Below are positions 33,800 to 46,452 of a DNA stretch of 64,000 nucleotides, piece after piece. The position numbers and the translations under genes are program-made. Within the stretch, counting starts at the first letter, position 1; every line of letters begins with the position of its first letter. This stretch comes from Liolophura sinensis. Taxonomy: Eukaryota > Mollusca > Polyplacophora > Chitonida > Chitonidae. Under the pieces are notes generated by a model, which made no database searches, was not told the origin of the DNA, and worked only from the letters and a program-made list of their open reading frames with translations. The stretch is taken from NCBI RefSeq assembly GCF_032854445.1, contig NC_088305.1, forward strand, positions 9,491,606 through 9,555,605. The letters run 5' to 3'.

Positions 33800-34215
33800 A
33801 AACTAAAGAACTTTTTTATAATGGCATTTCCTGGACAACGCGGAAGAGGGATTTGAAGATCGATAAAGAATGTTGTGCCAAAACCATGCGCCCATTAAAT
33901 TCTGCCAGAGGTACTTTATCAAAGTCCTTATGGAGTCTTTTGAAATTTTGGGACAACCGCATGTTGTGACTGACGCCATTCGTCTGGACCTAGTGACTGT
34001 AACGAAATACCATAACCTCACAAAGCAAAACAACCAATTCAGTAGTTGTGCCTCTGCTGGCTTGCCGAGAACGGCTTTGTGTCGGATAAATCGATCTTGG
34101 CAGAACGGCATTCGTCGTAAAGATGTTATCGAATCTTCCGCCAATTATATCACTGGCACGACTGATTATTGGCGGCTTTTATTTACACTTCTGACAACCA
34201 GGGTGGATATCAGTT
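33800..34215 (-). repeat. Block S1 (inverted)
   Basis: The reverse complement aligns to S4 (50560-51170) over about 400 bp: ATATAATTGGCGGAAGATTC, TGCCAAGATCGATTTATCC, ACAACATGCGGTTGTCCC, AAAATTTCAAAAGACTCCAT and AGGAAATGCCATTATAAAAA. A shared frame of about 50 codons (TCGCPKISKDSIRT versus TCGCRKISKDSIST) runs to RKCHYK, but the differences are mostly non-synonymous, as expected of neutral decay. Confidence 0.8.
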
Positions 34216-34799
34216 ATATTTAAATATTTACACTTATAATCATATGGGTTGAGATGACTTCTACACGCACGCCCGCAACATATCCCCTCTCTGGTAAAGA
34301 CTTAATCACGTTGTCCTGCGTTTTTAATGCAATGTAACTCATTCCAATGCACATCCGATACGTCTTTAAAACATTAACGCCCCTGTAAAAAATGATGTCG
34401 TTGTTTTACGAAGTGGTAGAGAATTGTACACTTGTCAGTCTTGTAACACCGTTACATGACAGCTTTACATGTTTAAATTCCAATACTTATTGCATTTTTA
34501 TCACAAAACACAGTTGATTTTAATCCAGAAAAGTGCTGAATTCCTTTTTGAATATGTCAATATTTTATATCTCAACTCATTTTAATGTGTTAAAACTCAC
34601 CCAGTCGTGCAGTTAAGCGACGACGGTACCTGGCTCGGACGCAGGTACACTCCGTGGTACACTCGTTTAACATGATTTCTTTTTTTGAAATGAAGAAAAG
34701 CAAGTATTCAAGTTCATTGACAATGAATTTTCCTTAAATGACAGACGATGTCTATGTAGGTACATGTATTAGACATAGCCCTGACATTTTCTTATCAGA

Positions 34800-35490
34800 C
34801 TCCCAAAGTAGTCTGTAGGTGTCAAGTCAGCAGTAATATCAGGAACTGTATGCGAAGTTGGATATAATGGTTTTTTGTTTTGCAGTAACAGGCTGTTATT
34901 CTTTAATAAATTTATTTATTTATTTGATTCGTGTTTAACCATACTCAAGACTATTTCACTTATACGACGGCGGCCAGCATTATGGTGGGTGGAAACCGGG
35001 CACAGCCCGGGGGAAACCCACGACCATCCGCAGGTTGCTGAAAGACCTTCCCACATGAAGAGGAAGCCAGCATGAGCTGGACTTGAACTCACAGCGACCG
35101 CATTGGTGGGAGGCCATTACGCTGCGCTAGCGCGCTAACCGACTGAGCCACGGAGGCCCCTTCTTTAATAAAGACTCCTTTAATGTGTTTTCGCTACGTA
35201 GCGTACCGCGCTGTAGCCATCGGGTTGATAGTAAAGCTCTAAGTTTTTTGTTTGTTTTCCGACTCCATTTTAATCTTGGTAACTGATCTCAGCCAAATAT
35301 CTCGAGGTATCTCTCAATTATTGTGCTGATTCGTCAGTGTTGAGTTTTGTCTCCAGAGCTTGTCATCCGACTCATACCTGAGTCGTCTTATTGTTCATCA
35401 AAACAAGCCGGCGGTGAATTTCTGCTCATTACCAGCAGATCTCTTGTCTACTTCAGCAATCGAATGCATCTCAGATAACACAAAGACGAC
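34800..35490 (+). repeat. Block P3, interrupted by a SINE
   Basis: The left part (CCCAAAGTAGTCTGTAGGTG, GCAGTAACAGGCTGTTATTC) and right part (GTTGAGTTTTGTCTCC, AACAAGCCGGCGGTGAATTT, CATTACCAGCAGATC) belong to one P block split by the tSINE-1 at 34911-35160. The inserted element's 12 bp duplication proves the block was continuous before. Confidence 0.83.
34911..35160 (-). mobile_element. tSINE-1, full length, perfect TSD
   Basis: 250 bp, tail TTTATTTATTTATTT at the left, complete GC-rich body and head ending CTGAGCCACGGAGGCCCC. The identical 12 bp duplication TTCTTTAATAAA lies at 34899-34910 and 35161-35172. It is inserted in block P3, so it is younger than the P family. Confidence 0.97.
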
Positions 35491-37224
35491 ATAAACACAG
35501 CACAAAAACGGTTGTATGTCGTCAGCCCAAGCTCAGTTTGCTCATAAGCATCTAGACATCCCATCTAGATGATATCGCCAACGTCGGTAACATCGGCCCA
35601 ACGACCTTTCGCAAATCGGCCCAAATTCCTTTCGTCGACGTTGGACCCATATACAATGTCGGATGTCGGGCCGACACCCAATTAGGCGGTCTCTACAACG
35701 TGCGGAGCGTGACATCGGCTGAAAGTCTGAGTTTGCTCATCGGGTTTATATGTATGGAACACAGCAACTAAACGGAAACAACATTTTGGGGAAATCCCTG
35801 ACACTCAATAATGATAGCGGCTGGCAGTCGGTGTCAGTTTTCATTTACCCGCTGACGTAACCAAGTTTGTGTTTCGCTTTGTTTCTAAGACAGGTTTCTT
35901 CTCTACCTTCCTGCATGGAGCCCACATGTATGGACTTAATGTGTCCCTAACAGACAGCCCAAAAAACAAAGGAAACAGTTGGTAAAGATAAGAAAAAGTG
36001 AACAGCATCTTACACATGATGACTTTTTTAAAGTTAACGGTATTATAGCCAGTTGATTGTTACACTGCCTTGTTATAGAAGATTCTAGTGTTGAAAAATG
36101 GATGAGACCATTCCGGTTTTCGAACGTCAGTCAGTCAGTCTCCCAACACCCAGCAACATTGCCATAACCAAGTTATTCTTATAAATCAAGAGATGCCGGT
36201 AACTGTCTGCTGGTTGCCTAGCTTCGCGATCTCCGCTCACCGTCCCTGTCCGCGACATGTCTCATCCTGCTCCCCATGACTTTATCATGTGCTCCAGCGC
36301 ACAGAGGATTCTTTCTAGCTGAAGCTGCAATAAAAAGATTTTATTTTAAGAATTAGTCGAAAACTGAAATATATGTACTTACATACATACACATTAAAAT
36401 TTATACTAAGTAATATATCGGTAGTCATCTTCAAATGCCTAAAAAATCCCTTGTATTTCGCCTTGCTTTATAGGTCTTTGCTTGTCAATAATATAGAGGT
36501 TGTGTCATTCCATACATGTTTCTCCTGCTCATGTCGAGCTATTACATTCAAGTTTGATTCCAATGGCAACGATGTGCTATATGACAATATTAGGTTTACG
36601 TACCACACACCACCTTCCTGATTTCTAGATGAGCGAAACACAGCTTACTCTCCTTACCAAGCCAGTTTAGTTGCTTCGCCAAGTCTGTAGATATAGTTTT
36701 TCTAAAGGTTCTCGTTGTGAAATCTGGTCCACTTGATTGACCTGTATTGGAAAATGAGGCGATCTCTAACATGGAGACAGAAGAAATAGTTTAAAGACAG
36801 TTGGAATAATAAATGACCCCAATACCAACAATGCAGAAAAAATCTTTTCATGAACTAACTTTTATGCCACAATGAACAAATCTGTCACAGATTGCGTGAT
36901 GACAACATAAGTATACATGCATACAACCTATTGATCTACATAAACCCAATCACTCTACAGGTTGTGAATTCTATACCTATGAAAAAGTGAGGAACGGAAC
37001 TCGGTACGAAAGTTCAAGTCTGAACTCAACCGATAAAACAGCAGGTTTCGATGAAACCCAACACAGCATACGTTTATATTATACCCAGTTTATTTACCTA
37101 TTTGCGAACATTCACATCCAGTCTAAATGTTAACTGTGTTATCCTCACAACAGTCACCGCTGAGTTATCTGGTAAATTTCTATTTTGCATTTAAATAATA
37201 AATAAAAGATTTAAATCCGCAAAA
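35491..37224. other. No gene; diffuse CGTCGG/CGGCCC-rich patch
   Basis: No gene or listed repeat. About 35575-35700 is enriched in short alternating words such as ACGTCGG, TCGGCCCA, GTTGGACC and GTCGGGCCGACA, which look like a decayed short-unit repeat. Another patch (36190-36330) is GC-richer and ends in AATAAA at 36329, but I cannot tie it to a transcript. Confidence 0.4.
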
Positions 37225-37368
37225 CTGTCCAGCAACCTGCGGATGGTCGTTGGTTTCCCTCGAGCTCTGCCCAGTTTCCTCCCACCATAATGCTGGCAGC
37301 CGTTGTATAAGTCAAATGTTCTTGAGTACGGTTTAAAACATCAATCAAATAAATAAATAAATAAATTT
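37225..37368 (+). mobile_element. tSINE-1, 5'-truncated, perfect TSD
   Basis: 144 bp starting inside the body (CAGCAACCTGCGGATGGTCG) and ending in the AAATAAAT tail, with identical 11 bp flanks AATCCGCAAAA at 37214-37224 and 37369-37379. A truncated 5' end with a good target duplication is the signature of LINE-driven target-primed insertion that stopped early. Confidence 0.95.
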
Positions 37369-37987
37369 AATCCGCAAAAGAGGTACAACTACATGTGGTA
37401 GGCAAGAATATGTAAATGGCATTATTTCGTTCATTATAGTTGTATGTGTTATCCATTTTTTTGTCCCGATTTGTGAACCATGTACCTCTTCTATAATATT
37501 CTTTGATCTTCAATGTCTTTACAAGTATGGATATGTTAGTATATAAGTGAAATGTTTTATACAAGGAAAGATGATTTAAACAGGGCTTAATCACCATGGC
37601 TCCTATCAACATGGCATCTGTGTTAGTGTTTGCTGTATTTTGAGTTCTGTCGGTGAATATACGTGTTCATAAAATCACAATCCTATGTCATAGAATCATG
37701 TTTTATGATAGAATTTATTATACATATACACAAATCCATGTTTATTTCATGTTTATTTTGACTCACACAATTTATTTGTAAAATAACAACGGTAAAAATT
37801 ATTAACATAAACAAAGATTCATTGAGGTTAGATTATGAATAATTGGGTATTTGTTAAAAATATTTTTGTCTACCCAAGCTAGTATCATTAGGCTGGTAAA
37901 TACAGCTTGTTTCTAAAACTTTAGAATCACGATTTAAAATTTGTGCAGCTCATATTGGTGACCTGGGGTGCTTCTTCTTAAAGAATA
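37369..37987. other. No feature recognised
   Basis: AT-rich spacer between two truncated SINEs. Confidence 0.4.
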
Positions 37988-38060
37988 ATGCTGTCCGCCG
38001 TCGTATAAGTGAAATATTTTTGAGTAGGGCGTAAAACACCCAGTCAAATAAATAAATAAA
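37988..38060 (+). mobile_element. tSINE-1, short 3' copy
   Basis: Only the last 70 bp of the family: CCGCCGTCGTATAAGTGAAA through CCAGTCAAATAAATAAATAA. Flanks AAGAATAAT and AAAATAATC may be a blurred target duplication. Confidence 0.82.
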
Positions 38061-38224
38061 ATAATCAAGCAAATTAAGCAGCTCAGTTATAGCTGACTGT
38101 CACACGCTGGTTGAGAGCTATATAATTTAAGATTAGTATAATATCTTTAAAACAGCACTGAGTTGATATAGTCTGATGGAACATTTGTATTTATATAACT
38201 CAAAAAAAAATCACATAGATTTTG

Positions 38225-38640
38225 TGAAATGTCTTGCCACATAAACGAAGGCCGGATGTATACACCTGTACACACAGGTACTAATGGTGGGCAGATTTGG
38301 TCATTCAACGATTTAAACAGAAATATAGTCTGTTCAGCTTTCCCTGCGACTCTGGAAGAATAGGCATTTTCAATGTATATTTAGATCATTTATCTGACAG
38401 TCTGGAATGTATTCCTTTGCCGTTTGTGAGTAGGAAATATGTTTTCTTGCCTCATATCATTGTGATAGCCCTGATAAATGTAGTATCGATGTATGGAGTA
38501 CACTTATGCTGTTATTACTTATCATGCTGGATCAGTCCTGCAATAAGCTTTCCACATTTTGTGGATACAAAACACAAAATGGATAGGCTAATATAAACAG
38601 TACAGTAGTACTTACCTTACAAACAATAATTTCAGACTGT
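38225..38640 (+). repeat. Block R4, partial
   Basis: Weaker R copy anchored by ACTAATGGTGGGCAGATTTG (compare R2 CTAATGGTGGGGCAGATT). The following sequence has drifted and the VFHEDI motif is not recognisable. It precedes P4 and Q3, keeping the R-P-Q order. Confidence 0.45.
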
Positions 38641-38929
38641 ATAATATCTGCTTCACAGTTTGTGTTATATTCTCCAGCTCAGATACTTTGCGGATGTAAA
38701 AGAAATGCTCGCCATTTTACCTAAAGTCGTGCGTTTACTCCTGGCGGGAAATCTCTAGTGTATGCCGCAGAGCGTGGCTGACATTTTAACACTCCAGCCG
38801 CGGGGACGTTCTGCATGACATTGACAGAGGTTGCACATGGTCATTCGACAGTAACGATCGAGGTGCTGAGAGGGTCTGTACATGGACGTCAATTTGTGGT
38901 CAGTGATTTGTCATCGGCTGCACGTCATT

Positions 38930-39175
38930 TATGGGATGGAAATGGAATATCCTCTAACACAGTGTAGTCAGGTATTTGACATCGGCATATTGTCGGTGAC
39001 GAGACCATAAACCACCTGCAACGTTAAACCGATGGTATGGGCGATATTTGGACGTCCTTTCGATGTCAGTGTGTTGTCTTTGTCAAAGTAAATCATGTTT
39101 TTATTGACTCACTGACGGCGTTGTCATGATTACAGCCAATAATCCGAATCCAGTTTTCATACTTAAGTTTGCATC
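38930..39175 (+). repeat. Block P4, partial
   Basis: Only the right end of the P family is clear: CTTTGTCAAAGTAAATCATG, TTTTTATTGACTCACTGACG and GTCATGATTACAGCCAATAA, which match P5 strongly. The left half is diverged or replaced. Confidence 0.6.
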
Positions 39176-39589
39176 CATGCCTGATAAATTAGAACAGCGT
39201 GTACATCACGTAGGAAATGACATGACGTAGAAAGTGTACTTTAATTTGTATTTGGATCTCGTGTATATCCAGCCGATATGTCGTTTTGTAAAATACATAA
39301 TTTTTTCATGATCGAGCTAAACATTAACAAAATAAATCCATTAATTCAATCTATGAAAACTAAATAAATATATTTCAGTCTTTCAGGGTTCATATTATAA
39401 GACGGTACTTGTAAAACGCGGTACCAAAATTAGTATCTCAGGAAACCACTAACGAATGGTAACTGCATATTGCCAATATCTATTCCAAAATAGGAGAAAA
39501 CAAATTCAAAGAAAAACACATTTTTAACTTACTAATTTCACGTTAATTGCTTTATCCTAAAAACATTATGATCCAATTTCACACAAATC

Positions 39590-40710
39590 AAGGAATTTTG
39601 CAATTTTTTTGCGGATTGACAAGTTACACTGACCATCCTCAACCGCTGTTATCATGTGATAAGGCAAACGCCATCTTTGTAAGGCTCTCTCATATCAACC
39701 TTAGGTCCGACATAAAAGAGGCAAATGACATTAGCAAGTTTATGGCGTGTCTTCAACACTCAGTAACATTGTCGTTTGGTTCTACTACAAAGAAGGGAAT
39801 GGTAATTCAGTAAATATCAGGATCTTTCACCTTTATCGATACTTTGTTCTTCCGGCACATAGAGCTTGATATTTATAAACTACATTTTATCTTATCTGGA
39901 CAAACCCAACAAAGCTGGAAAGAGTAAGCAAGCTGTCGTGTGTATGCGAGATATTTCGCGTGTTTAGACAGTCTCTGACATAAAATAATCCAAGCAGCTT
40001 AATTTAATGACACGTTTTGTATTTCTACGCAGTAATATGGTTATTTTTTTCTGCCATAGAATTCGGTCAGTGCTAGTGGTGTGCATTTCTGGGATGAGAC
40101 CTAACTAAGAAAGCCAATAGCTGAGTTAGCCTATTTCCGCTTTGATACAGATTAGATGAGAATATCTTGAATATATCTCCTGAAATATTATCCTGTGTAG
40201 TTTTGCTGTAAAGATGTCTACCTACGCAATGTTGGTAGAAGGCATTTTCTCTTGTGACACATAGGCTGTGACCATTTTCATCTCCTCAGACTTTCCCCAA
40301 ATATCAATTTGATATATATATTATTACTCTACTAAAGTGGATATTAACCAAAAAAAAATGCAATAGATAAACAGTTCAATATTTACATGACAACATCGCA
40401 TTAAATCACTGTTTATAGCCATTGCTATAGTTATACATTTAAGCATACTACCAAGACATAACAGTGTTTGAACGGCAATAAAAAGGAAATTATTGGCATG
40501 TTATTTAAAATGAAAGCTACCAGACAATGTGCTAATAATAATTTATTGGGCTGTATGGAAACCTATAAGTTCAAGCGCTGAAGTGTTTTCTGTGGGATCA
40601 GACACCGTGCACAACATCGGTGCGCCGTTTGTCCTGCTATCCTGGTCTACCTATAAGCCGTCTGTTCTTCAGCCAGTGTTTCACTTTGAAAAACATTGAT
40701 TGTGTTTTTG
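39590..40710 (+). repeat. Block Q3
   Basis: Q copy: GGATTGACAAGTTACACTGA, ACATTAGCAAGTTTATGGCG, GGGAATGGTAATTCAGTAAA, GTATTTCTACGCAGTAATAT, then AACGGCAATAAAAAGG and ATGTTATTTAAAATGAAAGC, which match 47300-47340 in Q5. Block S2 follows within 0.3 kb. Confidence 0.75.
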
Positions 40711-40984
40711 TCATTGCTCCATGTTATTCCGGATTCAAACGCTCTCGCGCAAAACTATGCTTACGAGAACATATTTTAGTACTTAGTTGAGTGTAAGAGT
40801 TGAAACGAATATTGGACCAAAACTACATTCACTCCATTGTTTTTTTTAAGTATTTTCAAAGATCTTTCCCATTAAAATATGCGATTACACCTTAAATATG
40901 CAAAAGATCGTGAAAAAACCTATTTTTTCCAAAAGGGACTTGTTCGCTAAAATATGCAAAGAGTTTTTGTATGAAGCGGCTTCT

Positions 40985-41460
40985 TAAATCTTACAGTATT
41001 CTTCAGAGCATTTCGCTAGTCAGTAGCGTAAACAAAAAGATGAAGTCATAAATCGTGCCTATGACATAATTGGTGCACGATACAGGTACTGTAACAACTT
41101 TACGATAGGTACCATTCTGTCAAGGTCAATATGCGTGGCGACAAGGGCGCGGACACGTAAAATATGAATACGAAATTCTGCAATGTGCTGCCATTGCACA
41201 TGTATTTGATAACGGTCTATCAGGACTGTTCCAGACAAATCACGTCATTCCCACATGCGGTTGTCGCGAAATTTCAAGACTTCATTAGCACTTCGTTGAA
41301 ACACCACTGAGAGAATTAATTGGGTGCAACATGCTGTCTGTATGCCTGTCTTCCGCTTGCCTCATTAAATGTCTTTATAAAAATGAGATTTCATTCGGTG
41401 ACTAGATATACTTAACATTTGATGTTTTGTCGAACGAGATGTGTGGGATAATGATGTGTG
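40985..41460 (+). repeat. Block S2
   Basis: Aligns to S4: TCGCTAGTCAGTAGCGTAAA, GACATAATTGGTGCACGAT, CACATGCGGTTGTCGCG, AAATTTCAAGACTTCATTAG, CACTTCGTTGAAACACC and ATGTCTTTATAAAAATGAG, plus AGATATACTTAACATTTGAT near the end. Confidence 0.8.
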
Positions 41461-41539
41461 TTGAATCCACTATTAATATTCAACGTAACCAGCCCGTATC
41501 AATCATACACTAAGATAAAAAAATATCCCACATCTCGCA

Positions 41540-41883
41540 TGTAATGCTCAGAGCGTCCGCTTCAGGGGAGGTAGGTCCAGGGTTAACCTTGGGTCTAGTC
41601 ACACCTAAAACCTTAAAAAGGGAAGCTATAACTTTCTCGCTTGGCGTTCAGCATGGAGGGATAGTGCAACGACTGGTTGGCCCGTATAGTGGCTCGGACG
41701 GGGCAGCATACCTGCCTTCGGTAAGGTGTCTCAGTGAAGCAACACTAGATAAAAGAGAAGTGGAAATCCGCCTCGCATTAAGGTGGCACATTATATGCAC
41801 TCTAAGGATTCCTTCGTCGTCATATGACTGAAAAATTATTAAGTACGACGTTAAACCCCAAGCACTCGCTCACTCACTCACTC
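41540..41883 (+). mobile_element. tSINE-2, near full length
   Basis: About 340 bp. The head is slightly altered (GCTCAGAGCGTCCGCTTCAG, then GGTCCAGGGTTAACCTTGGG); body and distal parts are typical, ending in CACTCACTCACTCG. The 95-codon plus frame across it is a by-product. No target duplication seen. Confidence 0.9.
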
Positions 41884-41911
41884 GTCTGTACTACCATATC
41901 TTTTGTCATTC

Positions 41912-42162
41912 GTTTGATTTATGTTTTACGCCGTACTCCGAATATTCCATTGATACGACGGCGGGCAGTAATATAGTGAGGGGAAACCGGACAGAGCCCA
42001 GGGGTAACCCACGACCATCTACGGGTTGTTGACAAACCTTCTCACGTATGGCTGGAGAGGCAGACAGCATGAGCTGTGCAAGAACTCACAGGTATTGGTG
42101 AGGGGGCCTCTGGGTCATTGTGTTGCGCTAGCACGCTAACCATTATGCCGCAAAGCCCTTAA
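41912..42162 (-). mobile_element. tSINE-1, diverged
   Basis: Begins GTTTGATTTATGTTTTACGC just after the tSINE-2 tail and reads through ACGACGGCGGGCAG and AACCCACGACCATCTACGGG to a degraded head (GCTAGCACGCTAACCATTAT). Two SINE insertions therefore lie within 30 bp of each other. Confidence 0.88.
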
Positions 42163-42935
42163 GGAAAAGTACAAAATAAAAATGACTCATCTCTAGCAAA
42201 ACTCTAGTAATCATTCACTACTTCAAACAGTACACGGTTGAAGCAGAAGAACACCCTACATTGAAATCTTGATTGCTAATCAATGTTTCTTGACGAACAA
42301 AACAACCGTGTTGTGAGAATAGTGCAACTTTTTAGATGTAAGTTTCAATTTTGACTGAGATTCACAATTATTAAACAGTAGTCTTCTGGCTTCTGTTGTT
42401 TCTGTTTGAACCTTGGGTCTCAGCATTATTTGGAAAGGTGGTAAGGGAATACCAACGTTTTCTGTAGAGAAAACTAATTGGATAATATATAACCGACCTA
42501 TATAACAATACACTGCTATGCATATCGGTCATGACAACCTTTTTAGAAGGACACAAGAATTTTGCGTGGTGTTGGTAGGATTAGATGACCTTACGTAAAA
42601 AATATTCGTAGTCTCACGTTTCTGAACATTCCAAATACATGTAGATGTGTTAGCCATTTCGCATAGAGGTCACAAATCTACTTACATCCCGAATGCTTTG
42701 TATTTCCAGGGGCTAATAGCTTTTATTATTAATAGCGAGTCTAATTTTTCGTTTTTATTTAGAGTTCTCATATTGTTATATTTTGGGCATATGGTTAATT
42801 GTATGACTATAGCAGTTGGTCATAGAACATATTTACGCCCATATTTCGAGTAAATGTTAAACTGTTTGTCACTTGCCTTTGTTTTGTTGGTCAAAGTCAA
42901 AATTAAAAAGCACTCATGTGTATGTCAAATGGATT
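42163..42935. other. No feature recognised
   Basis: AT-rich spacer between SINE copies. Confidence 0.4.
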
Positions 42936-43203
42936 TTGGGGCCTCCGTGGCTTAGTTTGTTAGCGCGCTAGCGCAGCGTAATCACCCAGGAGCCTCTCAC
43001 CAATACGGTCGCTGTGAGTTCAAGTCCAGTTTTATGCTTCCTCTCCAGCCTTACATGGGAAGGTCAGCAGCAACCTGCGGATGGTCGTGTTATTTCCCCT
43101 AGCTCTGCCCGTTTTCCTCCCACCATAATGCTGGTCGCCGTCGTATAAGTGAAATATTCTTGAGTACGACTTAAAACACCAATCAAAGAAAGAAAGAAAG
43201 AAA
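42936..43203 (+). mobile_element. tSINE-1, full length, TSD
   Basis: 268 bp with head GGGCCTCCGTGGCTTAGTTT and GTGAGTTCAAGTCCAG, full body, and a tail changed to AAAGAAAGAAAGAAA. Flanks TCAAATGGATT (42925-42935) and TCACATGGATT (43204-43214) form an 11 bp duplication with one mismatch. Confidence 0.95.
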
Positions 43204-43399
43204 TCACATGGATTCCGTGCCCTGTGGCCACACGCATACATCATAACAACATCGGTGACAAATATTCAAAGTACACAAGAGGAAATGTCCAACAAATTTG
43301 ACTTGATCATAACCATTACATAACGCTTGTATTGACCGATTTCTTCCGGCGAAAAATAGCCTACCAACTATTGCTTAGACACAGGATAATACAATCTTG

Positions 43400-43720
43400 T
43401 GATTATCACATGTAATAGAGAATCTGACTTAACACGTGATACATCTCACGTACTATTGCCTACTTGCAAACTCTTTCGCGTGCTGCTGTGTTGGAGATCC
43501 ACTGTCGCTGTTCAGACAAGGTACAATGTGTCATGGAGACAGAAAGTGTTTTCTCTCGCTTTGAACAGGTATGGCGCCAGTCAAAAAGGGATTCCATAAA
43601 GCTGAAAGACATCTAATAAATTTCCGTCCGCTTCTCTCTGACAGAATACAAAAAAATATATTGCTGAGTGCTCCCGTCACGCTATGAACATTTTAGTGTA
43701 ATTTGTCTCTTCCTTTGTGA
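43400..43720 (-). repeat. Block Q4 (inverted)
   Basis: Reverse complement gives GTTCATAGCGTGACGGGAGC, AGAAGCGGACGGAAATTTAT, TTTTTGACTGGCGCCATACC and CATTGTACCTTGTCTGAACA, matching Q1 and Q5. It is one of three blocks on the opposite strand to the rest (with S1 and P5). Confidence 0.75.
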
Positions 43721-44399
43721 CAGAGCTAAGGTAGGTATGATCCAATCTTACAAACATGGCGTCTGTATTATCCGTGACAGGAGTGAGCGGAATAGTGTTT
43801 GAGGTTGAACAGTGAAACTTGTCAATTTGCGGAAATGGGAAAATTTCACAATCCCTATGAAAAGACCATCAGAGTGTAGTGCATCGCTTATTGTCACTGA
43901 CGCCTTACGAAAAGTGAGGACAAGGAATGCAACGCTATCCACTCTGCACAGGTAGTAATATATTCATTACAAAGCAGTACAAAGATATTTGTTCCTTCAG
44001 CTACCTTAAGTTTATCAGTCTGATATCATATGCAAATACCTCATTTTCATCTCAGTCTAACGTTCTTGTAATAAGCAGTAGGTGTCATACTGACGCAAAA
44101 ACTCCAAAATCCTATACCATTTTTCCTGCAGCTTTGGTAGCTATAAGCCCTCGACGACACTTGTAACGGCAGACCAATTGCCTCTCGACAAGATAATGTG
44201 TAAATTTGCCTTGCGCTTGTGAATGTTCGTCAGTAACCTGCCATAGGTTTGTTGTTTTTTGCCCAGGCCATCCGATTTCCTCCCCACATAAAACAGTCCA
44301 ACACTCAATCAGTTAAAATTTGTTCCATATGTCGGATCTGCAGGGATGAATTCATTTTCTTCGAACTAACAATTTTCAAAGCTACTGTTCCGTCTTAAA
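43721..44399. other. No feature recognised
   Basis: Spacer; nothing identified. Confidence 0.4.
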
Positions 44400-44770
44400 T
44401 TGTTTTCTCGTCTGCTTGTTGCCAGGTTCAAGAAGAACTTTTCCAGTTGCAAAATGAGCGGTCAACGCTTAAAATACGGCTGGGTAGATTAAATTGCAGG
44501 AAAACGTAAATAAGCGTCTCTCAGGGACGGGCTGTGTGGCAGGCGTACGTGTAGAAGACACATTCATCCATATGATAATACGTGTACAAGACACATTCAT
44601 CCACATGATAATACGTGTACATACACATTACTCATGTCCACCTGCGTTGTCATTAACGTGAACAAAAGCAGCAAATCATTCGCTGTGCCCGTGACATAAT
44701 TGGCGCAAGATTCGATGGCATCTCTACAACGTAGGCAGCTCTGTCAAGATCAATATGTATAGCACAAAGC
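44400..44770 (+). repeat. Block S3
   Basis: Aligns to the left half of S4: CTCAGGGACGGGCTGTGTGG, CAGGCGTACGTGTAGAAGAC, AGCAGCAAATCATTCGCTGT, GACATAATTGGCGCAAGATT and TCAAGATCAATATGTAT. Contains a private 33 bp direct duplication at 44548-44613. Confidence 0.78.
44548..44613. repeat. 33 bp direct duplication
   Basis: Two units CGTGTAGAAGACACATTCAT.. and CGTGTACAAGACACATTCAT.., each ending GATAATA, differing at two positions, with the start of a third (CGTGTACA). S4 has only one such unit, so this arose within S3. Confidence 0.93.
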
Positions 44771-46334
44771 GAGGGAGCAGAGATATAAGCTATCAGTTTA
44801 CCATTAACTTTATTCAGTGAGTGACTGTTATTTTTAATAACGGCTTAGTTTTGTGTGCTGGATCTGTAGCCTGGCTAGGATAAGAAGAATCATGGACCTC
44901 CAAAGACCGCTTAAACAGTCTAATATGTGTACAAAGCCATTTGTTTTTCACCAACACTGACATGCAAATATTAATGTAACACCTACAAAATTTTGTGGAC
45001 GAATCAAACTGAACTGACTGCTGTGGTTTAATTAGCATCAAACACCTTTACACTAACAGAGTTTTGAGATTAGACTCTTTTATCGATGAAGGTAGAAGAA
45101 GTCCAACTGTATCATGTGACCTGTCAGAAACGTTAAGCAAATTTTTTGATCAGATTCACTATGACATGGGCGTCCGAAAAAAGTTAAAATAGAGTCATTT
45201 ACATTACACGAATAATGGAGAATCTGAAGGTATGTGAATTTGCGAAGTTCCGAAAGGAAAAAGTGTAATTTGTGCTTCAGGAAAAGAGTGACAAAAGTGA
45301 TCAGTAAATTATTGTTTACAAAGGATGCCTAGCATTTTACACAAGTCACAAGTGGGACGGTTTTTACCTTTGACCATAAAAGAGTTCCAACTTGAAGTGA
45401 ACGTATTGCAGTATAAAACAAGTTTTCGATGAGAGATAATCGACTTATTTTCATACAATCCTAATATATTCATGTAGATGTATGTAAGGCAGTGGTCTGT
45501 GGTTTTCTCGAGCCACTCGGCATTCCCCTGCTTAAAAATGTGACGGCTTTGGAACGTTTAAGTAAAAAATCTTGAACAGTACGGTATTAAAATGAAATTA
45601 GAAAATCAATTTAAAAAAAACTGTTATGGTAGATAAAAATAGCCAAAGTCAGTTGAACCTTGTCGATTTTTAAACACAACTGGAGTTATAGAAAATGATT
45701 TTTTTATATGTTTCTAACTGGAATCGCTGTACTATTGGAAACTGCGTACAAATTTAACAGAACAACATATATACGTGTACATACATGTTGAGTAAGAAAA
45801 ATGCTGACTAAAACACCGTCACCAATTGAAGAGGAGCTATCGTTTCACCGCTGTGTTCGACGTGTAAGATTTCCTTTATCCAATAAATGCGACACAGAAC
45901 ATGAGAAAAAGAAGGTGGGATAAATATCGAATTTTTCGTTAACAAAGCGGAGAGCTAATTCATTGGCTCACTACAGTTCACTGATAAAACATTAAACATT
46001 ACACACGCGCGGAACTACTTTGGTCAGAGGCTTGGGAAAAAAGAAGGTTTTTAAATTTTTGTTTAAGAAATTTGTCACTCGTTGGAGATTCTCTGTTTGC
46101 AGTATAATACAACCATTTTGACAATAGTTTAAACTAACGTACGTTTCAACTCTTCACTAGAGTTTGCAAATAGGTAGTAAAGCCTGTTCTTGTAGCTATA
46201 GTTTGTGTGAGAGCGCTGGGAATCAGCATAATAAAGAATTATGGCCACAACATATCTATTTTAGAGCTTACAACTTTAAAAACAAAATTATGTTCTGACG
46301 TGCAGTTTTCGCGAGGGCGTTGAGAGTTAGGAGG
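44771..46334. other. No feature recognised
   Basis: About 1.5 kb of AT-rich DNA with no supported gene or matched repeat. Confidence 0.45.
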
Positions 46335-46452
46335 TTCGATAAATTGATATCCTAATGCCGTTTTCCGCAGAGAGAACTAAGTAAACAACGCATAAACATT
46401 CTACGTGGCCAATGCACATTATGTATAAATCGTTTATAAGGCGCCCAAAGAT
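46335..46452. repeat. Inverted repeat arm at left edge of Q5
   Basis: Reverse complement contains CGCCTTATAAACGATTTATA, GGCCACGTAGAATGTTTATG, TTAGTTCTCTCTGCGGAAAA and GCATTAGGATAT, matching 47484-47594 in direct reading. About 1.0 kb of Q sequence lies between the arms. Confidence 0.85.

Noticed and set aside
33803-34223. Overlapping 113- and 117-codon frames in block S1
   Set aside because: Other S copies break both frames and differ mostly at non-synonymous positions, which fits neutral repeat decay.
41940-42010. Possible CpG-rich promoter
   Set aside because: The local GC richness is the body of a tSINE-1 copy.
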